A stretch of DNA of 64,000 nucleotides from Pomacea canaliculata. Taxonomy: Eukaryota; Mollusca; Gastropoda; Architaenioglossa; Ampullariidae. The notes below the pieces were generated by a model. That model saw only the letters and a program-made list of their open reading frames with translations. It searched no databases and was not told the origin of the DNA. Location: contig NC_037592.1 in NCBI RefSeq assembly GCF_003073045.1, positions 6,499,924 to 6,563,923 of the forward strand, in the 5' to 3' direction. This document shows, piece after piece, positions 52,501 to 64,000 of this stretch. The stretch's first letter is position 1. Every line of letters starts with the position of its first letter. Both the position numbers and the translations under genes were made by a program.

Positions 52501-54642
52501 GCTGAGGCATATTTCAATATCATTTGCATGGTGAGCGATTTCATTGAGTTCAGCAAATTATGTGAGGAGGTCTTTAAGACAAAAGTTGCTTTTGCTGAAC
52601 TTGGTGAAGACAAGCCATTCATGTTTGATATCCACCTCTAAAGCGTAAACCTCTGTAAAAATTATCCGATTTGCACTATTCCCAATAGCCTATTTAAACT
52701 GTTATTTTACACCATCATCGAAAACCTTGTAATGCAGGTTTACTTTCATTGGCTGAAATTTTCTTTTGTGTTCGACAGGGATAACTCATCTGGAGCTAGT
52801 TTTCCACATATCAATATGAGCATCCCAGTGTGCACTGTGTGGCCTATTATCAGCAAGTTCCTAGTAACAGGAGGTAATGGAAAGTCATGCTGTAACTTGC
52901 AGTTTTATTTCACTGTCATGTGTCTGGAATGTTCCAGGTCTTTAAAAAGCAAAAACAATGTCTTGTTTAGGTAATTGATATATTTATCTTTTTGGCCTAA
53001 AATGTACAAAGCAGATCACCCAATTTTCATTCTTGGGTGAGGGACTATTTGGATTTTTTGTATGGTTGCAGATTCTGAGTGCCTGCAAGCACTGATTGTT
53101 AAAAACAAACTATTGGACAGTCTGTGGTCTCTGGGAGAAACAGCTGCTAGTTTTCACAGTAAGCATTATGACATGAAAATTCTGAAGCTTCAGGTAGTAA
53201 TCAGTCGTTCCTCTTGACTGTTACCAGTCATTGTGGGGAGCACATGGATAGATTCATCAGGTGACAAGACTCACCACTTATGCCTGTTTTGGGCATTACC
53301 AGATCCTGCTCAAGATGACCAGTCCAGTCTTTGATATTTTTAAGCCAGTTCTTCCTCTGCCCATTATGGCATCTACCACCCTCTAGGATACCTTAAAAGA
53401 CAGTACTGAGCATGTCATGCCAAGTGACATGGCCAAACCAGACCGGCTTATGTTGTTTCACTGTTGCAAGTAGAGGTTCCTGTGTCCTATGAGTGTGGCA
53501 ACCATGCTTTGTACGAAGTCACAGGCTTTATGTTTCTTGTGACAGATCCTGAGCAGTCTCCTTAGGCACTTGTTCTCAAATGTCTGCAAGCAGTGTCCTC
53601 ATTTCACATCCATAGAGCAGGATCTATACTACAGGGGATTTGTACAGATTTCAATTTTTTAAAAAGAAGCACATGGCAGGCCTTACCGGACTGTAAAAGT
53701 CTCAAGGCCGATTCAGAAGATGCATTCTAAATGAATTTCGTGCTCCATATTTGGGTTAGCTCAGTTGGATTACATCCACTCAGTAATCACAAACTTGTCT
53801 TGAACCAGAAAGGAGCCTTGACATTTTCTGGGACTGTCTACCACCTACAGGTCCCTCCCACTGAACTTGTAGTTCTGGTAGCTGAAGGTGAAACAACTGA
53901 TGACATATCACTAGCAGCTATGCTGCTCATCTTGAGCAGGCACAGCTAGTAACTGACCATCTACTACAACCACAATTTGGCAATAAAATATACACAAGCT
54001 GCCCATCATAACACATGTACTACAATGGGCAGCTTGTGAACATTTTATTGCCAAATTCTGCAGCTGTCCAGTTTCTTGAGAGAAACAAGTTTTTTTCTGG
54101 TGGCCATGCTAAAATACCAAAACAAAACTATTATAGTAGTAGTTGTCATTCCTCAGAAATTAAAGTATTTTGAAAAATCCATAACTTGGAAGCTATTTGA
54201 GCTATAAAAACATCTTGTAGTTGAAATTGCGATGAAAAAATGTCTATTTATTTTTCGCCTGTGATTAAAAAAAAATCAGCTTAGGGTACCTATTGTCTCT
54301 TCATGTAGCAGAATGCGATAATACTGTTTTAGTCATGTAGATAATGCTTTCATTGAAAGTCTGTATTTTTTAAGTAATAAGCCTGACTTTCCATTTTATT
54401 TTATTTTATTTTTATACCTTGTTACAAGGATGTCAGTTCCCCCAGTGGTTATATTTTTCTACAGATGTGGCATTGCAGAGCAAATACTTTTAATTCAAAA
54501 CAAATGATATTATTGTCTCACAATCATTCAAATTTTAAGAGCATATGGATAGTTGCATAATTTTTTTAAAAACTGTTGTAAGATATAAATGTTCTCCTTT
54601 TTAAAAAGTTTTAATTTTTCAGGTCAGTTGTCGAGATTGTGA
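46596..54642 (+). CDS. TYSND1: TYSND1, peroxisomal leader-peptide processing protease
   Basis: Nine coding exons: 46596-47431, 47675-47853, 48316-48450, 49641-49805, 50084-50205, 50840-50928, 52779-52873, 53072-53158, 54623-54642. All phases agree, giving 575 aa (human is about 566). The C-terminal half is a trypsin-like domain: His374 in TCSHV, Asp411 in HQFDLGLVRL, Ser489 in HPGASGGALVDG. It continues CNTRDNSSGASFPHINMSIP, close to human NTRDNNTGATYPHLNFSIP. The protein ends SQLSRL, a PTS1 peroxisomal import signal. In mammals TYSND1 trims the PTS2 leader of thiolase and PTS1 beta-oxidation enzymes in the peroxisome. The ATG at 46596 follows a good acceptor (ttttcacttgcag). An in-frame ATG at 46569 exists but would lie inside that intron. 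The N-terminal half, encoded mainly by exon 1, is less conserved but has the expected length. Confidence 0.9.
48768..49450 (-). mobile_element. Twin-primed LINE fragment with 12-bp target duplication
   Basis: Inserted in TYSND1 intron 3. The minus strand from about 49233 down to 48790 encodes EAADTLAKEGSKKEQ and a C-terminal Cys/His region (CPCQTG, TAHLLQECPMH). The plus strand from about 49225 to 49450 encodes the preceding RNase H part (FKAEAVAIQTG, FFTDALSVLQAL, VLQWIPSHCGIFG). The two halves join exactly in the ancestral protein (GIFG[N]-EAAD), so the 5' part is inverted. The 3' end carries a (GAA)n tail. Flanking copies of actaacatgttt at 48756-48767 and 49451-49462 are the target-site duplication. 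This is an RNase H-bearing non-LTR element, probably of the I group. Confidence 0.88.
53270..53650 (-). mobile_element. Decayed LINE reverse-transcriptase C-terminus
   Basis: In TYSND1 intron 8, the minus strand reads in pieces: LLYGCE, ENKCLRRLLRI, a segment ending LAMSLGMT, and LEGGRCHNGQRKNWLKNIKDW. These match the ORF2 C-terminus common in invertebrate LINEs (LLYGCETWTL, KCLRKLLRIS, WFGHVTRHD, LEGGRRRGRQRKCW). Stops and frameshifts make it a dead copy, older than the one in intron 3. Confidence 0.75.
53974..54057. ncRNA. Pre-miRNA-sized near-perfect hairpin
   Basis: The left arm 53974-54006 and right arm 54025-54057 pair over 33 positions with two mismatches, around an 18-base loop. The total of 84 bases is the size of a microRNA precursor. 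It lies in the last TYSND1 intron, so it would be transcribed with the host gene. The 5' arm begins with tttggcaat after two bases. No second copy is visible in the window. It could instead be a small foldback element; expression is unknown. Confidence 0.35.
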
Positions 54643-54713
54643 CAAGGTGAAAACTCAAAAGGTGGTGCATCTTTGCTACAAGCTCAAAAAAGAATAGTAC
54701 ATTTTTGATGTGA

Positions 54714-54719
54714 AATAAA
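54714..54719 (+). terminator. TYSND1 poly(A) signal
   Basis: A consensus aataaa lies 72 bases after the TYSND1 stop codon (TGA 54640-54642) and is followed by T-rich DNA. This is the closest canonical signal and supports exon 54623 as the terminal exon. Confidence 0.6.
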
Positions 54720-56498
54720 AATCATTATATTAAGTTTTATTTGTACTTTTATCATCTATTTTCAAAATGTGTCTGTAGAACGAAAGAAGAGCAAAACAGT
54801 AAAGGATGCTGTATTACTGACAGGGTAGGCACTCTGTAAAAAATGCAAACATTCAGTTTATGCAAACATTCAGTCTATGTATGAATGGGGAAACACAGAT
54901 AACAATTCACATTTTATACAAAGTAAAACACTTCACATGCACGCTTTTAAATATTTACCTACTTCATGCAAACACGCTAATCCACGAACCAGGGGATGGG
55001 CATTTACAGATATGTAGACCCACCATGCCACCTTCAACATCCAACTTCTTCGAGTAATTTTCTGTATTTTAGTTGCATCTAAAGAAGATCTGAAGGAATT
55101 GTGCATACGCAGGGTAACTGTTCATGATCATTTAAGAGATGCTCAGTTTAGGTAACATTCCATTTTACTGCAAGTTCAATGGTGCTGAACAAATGTAAAG
55201 ATAAACCACTTTATTTTGATGGCTGCATTAGTTTTTGACATCTCTGCTTAAAACTGCAAATTCATTCCCTGTTGCTGTAAACAATAAACTGTTACCCAGT
55301 TGGATGTACTTCTGAGGCCATCTAAGATTACTGGAAAACAAATGAGCAACTTTAAAAGGTAAACGAGCAAAAGTTGTGTTGGGAGTAGATTACCATTTTC
55401 ATCTAAACCCCTGCAGTCATTCCAATAATCAAAAATCAGTCACAGCAGTTACAGAGTTAGCATGGCTGTGCTGATAAATGCCGATTGTCTCCAGCCTGGC
55501 TTATGCTAAACACATGCATAACATCTCCAAAAATTAACACACTAATGATAACTTTTTTTCTTTCAGAAAAGTATTTTCTGCATTAAATTTTTTTTGATAT
55601 ATTAATTTTGGAACAGCACTGTCGGCATAATATTCTAGAAATGCGATTTGATGTCTGAGAGATAGAGTGTCCTTCAGCAGAGTACAAATCATATTCATGC
55701 TTTCTGCTCTGGTTTGATTGCAGAGAAAACCATATAAAAATGTGCATTAGCCAGTTCTCACAAGCAGCTGGTTCACTATATAACCACCACCAACAAAAAA
55801 ATAAAATAAAACGCCCAAATGTCTTCATTATGATATAAGAAATGGTGTATACAATCTTGTCAGACATAGTAATAAGACTTGATAGAAACAGTCAAGCAGG
55901 AAATGACATGATTTTTAAAAACGAGTGTCTTTGCAAAGGTAGCAACTTCAGCATGTTAGGGCATTTTAACACTGTATATCTTAACAATATTGCATAAATA
56001 TTAAATGACATGGTTTCTGCTTAGAAAAAAAAATATTTACAATACCAATATCACAATTTTCAAATTGTTGAAAAAAAAACCTCAAGATTCCTAACAATTT
56101 TAGATTATCCAAATCCCAAATTCACATTTTTGTCCACAAGAAAATGAAAAAAGAAATCTCAGCTTTTAAGCTTTTCTAAAGGCAGTTAACCTGAGTGCAA
56201 GACATATCTTTTTAATTATATCAAAATACTGCATATTTTTGTGTTAAGCAACTGGTGCTATCAATAAGTGATGAGTAAAAACTTTGTGCTTTAAACATTA
56301 CTACTCTTTAGATACATTTTACAGTTTTTTTGTGACACTGAATGCTGAAAGACAAAGAGACGAATAAAACTACATAAGGTCTTGTAGCTATTTTTCACCA
56401 TTAAATGGATTATTGTGATGTTCAAATAGTAATGGCGATCTTTAAACATGTGTACTATTGATTTCAAATAAAGATACAACTAAGAACATAAAATGTTC
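54720..56498. other. Intergenic region between convergent TYSND1 and sirtuin genes
   Basis: AT-rich and without a gene. Two short open stretches preceded by tag-type acceptors (54782 and 55072) encode charged peptides, but they do not chain in phase with TYSND1 or with each other. Confidence 0.5.
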
Positions 56499-59025
56499 TT
56501 TATTTTCACATCAATTGTGACAAAACTACTAAATCCATTGTAGTTTTAATCACTGCAATAATAACTTCTCCCTATGGAATTCGCAATAAACCAATGGTTC
56601 ACTCATTCCACAGATTACTGTCAACAGTCTTAAGGCAACTCATTGGGTCTTATGCTCACTACCCATTGTCAAAAGACAAATACAAGCTTTCTACTAGACT
56701 TCCACCATCATTTACAGATCACATCTTTAAACAGTGATATTAAAGCAAAACCACAAATATAAAAAATATCTGCACAAGTTTTTCAACAATATAACAGGAG
56801 GTTTACCCATTTCAACAGTTAAGAATACAACCCAACCCCAAATCACACTCTTCAATACTGATTAAAGCTTGTGCTTTAAAGGTACTTGGTTAACAAATCC
56901 CAGTTGTAAAGTGTTTTCTTCTGTAAAAACAAGATGTATCTAAAGCTGCAAGACAGAGAATTTGTCATAAGTATCTATGTCTACTGATATCAGTACCATC
57001 ACAAATAGAACGTAATCTGTAGTGTATACCATGACAAATCTCGACAATCAACTCTTTGTAGACATGTGACATCCACCTCCAAAAATTTCTAAAAGTTCTA
57101 AGAGATCTTGGCTACTTAAAAAAATAATTAGATTAATTTTGCTCTAAAATTATAGTTTGACAAATTTGGCATGTAGAAGTGCCATTGGATTAATCCTTTA
57201 TGTGAAAAAAAGGCCAAATTTGCTTAAAAAGTGTGCCAGCAAAAACAAAAAACTGCCCCAGTCCTAATTTATATTTTAAATTATAGAGTCAGGTAGGCAT
57301 GGTGGTGGGTGTTTAATAGGTCATCTCACACACTGGGAAAATGCAAACACTTATTAAAAATGCGACACCTTATTATGTCTATCTGCTGACATGCAAAAGA
57401 AACTGTCAAGGGACGATTAAGTAAAAGGAGCATGCCAGGCCACAAAAAGGACACATCAGCACCAGACATCTAAAGCAAACCTTCTTAAGGTCAGATATTT
57501 AAAAAAAAGGTATTAACACCTCTGAGGGGGTAAAAACCCCAAGAGGGATGGAGGTTGTAAATCTACACTCAGAAAATAGAATGAAATAAATGAATTGTGA
57601 GCTTTAGAAACTCTTTATAATTTGTATATAGGATGTTATTTAAGAGTTAAGAAAATATGCCATCAAAAATCAAACAAAATGGACTGCAGATAATGATTCA
57701 CTTCACTGATCACATGCATGCCATATAAATTAAGAAATACACACTATCGATCAAAGCATCCAGTTTTCATGTCGCTCCTACCACCAGCAGTACAAATCTG
57801 TCGTAATCATAAAGTATAAAAATATGCAAGAGATACGCCAACAATGGAGTTTAGAGACTACTGGATCCCAACATTATTAAAAATTATTCTGACAAGCAAG
57901 CAATTGGCTATAAAATCTTAATGCTGTAAAGAAGATAAAGCCAAATGCATAACAAATGTCAGAGACTGATTACAACTTCTTTCACAATTCCTTGTTAGCT
58001 CCTGACATAAGGCCTTTTTTCAACTTCATGCTGCTTTCAGTTTTCAGGTAAAAATGGCAGCATTTCCAGAAAACAAGCAGGGTTAATGCCCCCAATAAAT
58101 CCGCTAAAGTGGCAGATGAGGACTTTCAAAACAGAAAACAACTGCTACAGATGAAAAAGTCATTTTTTTTACAGGGCACCAATTCTTTGACACTGGATTT
58201 GCATCTAATCAGAATCTTAACAGATTCTTATGAAATAATAAGTTATATTAATAACAATAATAATATTATTATTATTTATGAGTGTTTGTAAAGTAGAAAA
58301 TAAAGGCAGCATCAGAAAGTATGGACACAAAAAAAAATAAGTTAAAATTTAACTGTGTTGGTGAAAAATCTGCGAGCACATAAATTTAATTTGAGGGAAT
58401 GAAAAATACCTATACTGTGTTTGAATGCCAGCACTTTACGTTGGTCAGGATATTGTCATCTGAAAGTTGATCCTACAAATTTTTTCTTTTTTCAAAGCAA
58501 AAAACCCATGAAAATTTTCATTAAAGTCATTGTTTTACAAAAGCATTTATGTGGGTTAAGCTGGGAAGAGAACTGGTAAGGAATTTTATTCTTAAACCAT
58601 GGCTTTGCATTTCCACTACATAGTTGCTTCTGAACTTGCTCTTTATCCCTATTAAGCAGACCCAAGAAAGTAAAATGGTTGGTAAACAATAGAATATGCA
58701 TATACAAAACAAGTCTGTTCAAAGTTGATCTAATCATAAATACCCACTCTCCCCTTCCCCCCGACACAAATTTATGAAAAATTACGCGTATAAAATGAGA
58801 GCCTTTGCATCTAGAATTCTATTGCAATTGGACTGATAAGCCATTACTATCGAACAAATAAAAATGGATTTGCCCATTTTCTTGGCAATATTGAGACATT
58901 AGATCACATGACAAGAGACATCCATCTAGTACATATCAAAAGCTGGAAACAGGGAAGGGATGTTAGGAAGAAGGGAGGATGACACGCACTGCAATTACTG
59001 CTTGAACAACCATAGCAAAACATAA
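56499..59025 (-). other. Presumed 3' UTR of the sirtuin gene
   Basis: Downstream of the sirtuin stop codon on the minus strand. It is AT-rich, CpG-poor and has no coding signal. Minus-strand AATAAA signals occur (plus-strand tttatt at 58585-58590 and 56499-56504). The latter would give a 3' UTR of about 2.5 kb. The choice between them is not decidable from sequence. Confidence 0.4.

Positions 59026-64000
<4,975 letters not shown>

Noticed and set aside
53160..53218. TYSND1 ending at the stop codon near 53216 without a further exon
   Set aside because: The alternative uses a consensus gtaagc donor and restores a C-terminal SRL, as expected for a peroxisomal protein, so the spliced form is preferred. 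Read-through is kept as a finding.
53753..53785. tRNA A-box-like ggttagctcagttgga
   Set aside because: No B box, anticodon arm or acceptor stem follows at the right distance.
54782..55153. Two exon-like stretches (KTVKDAVLLTG and KEDLKELCIRRVTVHDH) after TYSND1
   Set aside because: They lie beyond the TYSND1 poly(A) signal. Joining them in the available splice phases gives an immediate stop, and no family was recognised.

Overview
This is animal nuclear DNA. It has long introns with GT-AG borders, three conserved multi-exon animal genes and decayed non-LTR retrotransposons. The protein variants, the trinucleotide repeats, the retroelement types and a patchwork of CpG-rich and CpG-poor stretches suggest a lophotrochozoan, probably a gastropod mollusc. 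That is inference; no species marker was read.

Layout. (1) 1 to about 21.2 kb: no recognisable protein-coding gene. It holds microsatellites, two decayed LINE fragments and several blocks of balanced base composition that may be regulatory. (2) About 21.2-44.2 kb, minus strand: a complete BICRA/BICRAL (GLTSCR1) homologue, a subunit of the non-canonical BAF (GBAF) chromatin-remodelling complex. I reconstructed 17 coding exons (42150 down to 27009) with every splice phase consistent, predicting 1995 aa. A long CpG-poor 3' flank probably contains its 3' UTR. (3) About 44.4-46.1 kb: a CpG-rich head-to-head promoter region with a consensus CRE. (4) 46.6-54.6 kb, plus strand: TYSND1, the peroxisomal processing protease, in nine coding exons (575 aa), with a complete His-Asp-Ser triad and a C-terminal SRL peroxisomal signal. 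(5) About 56.5-64 kb, minus strand: the 3' part of a SIRT3-type sirtuin deacetylase. Its 5' exons lie beyond the right edge, and it carries an unusual Ser/Asp-rich C-terminal extension encoded by one exon. TYSND1 and the sirtuin converge tail to tail.

Mobile DNA sits in the introns: a pogo/Tigger-like non-autonomous DNA transposon in BICRA, a twin-primed LINE fragment with intact 12-bp target duplication in TYSND1, an older LINE remnant and a pre-miRNA-like perfect hairpin in the last TYSND1 intron, and a LINE 3' end plus a short interspersed repeat in the sirtuin.

The three genes are not a pathway: one is a nuclear chromatin regulator, one a peroxisomal protease and one an NAD+-dependent deacylase. 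The most noteworthy points are the split, skippable TYSND1 targeting signal, the hairpin, the SIRT3 extension, a triplicated short motif at the BICRA C-terminus, a GC-AG intron, and the CpG map that outlines the transcription units.
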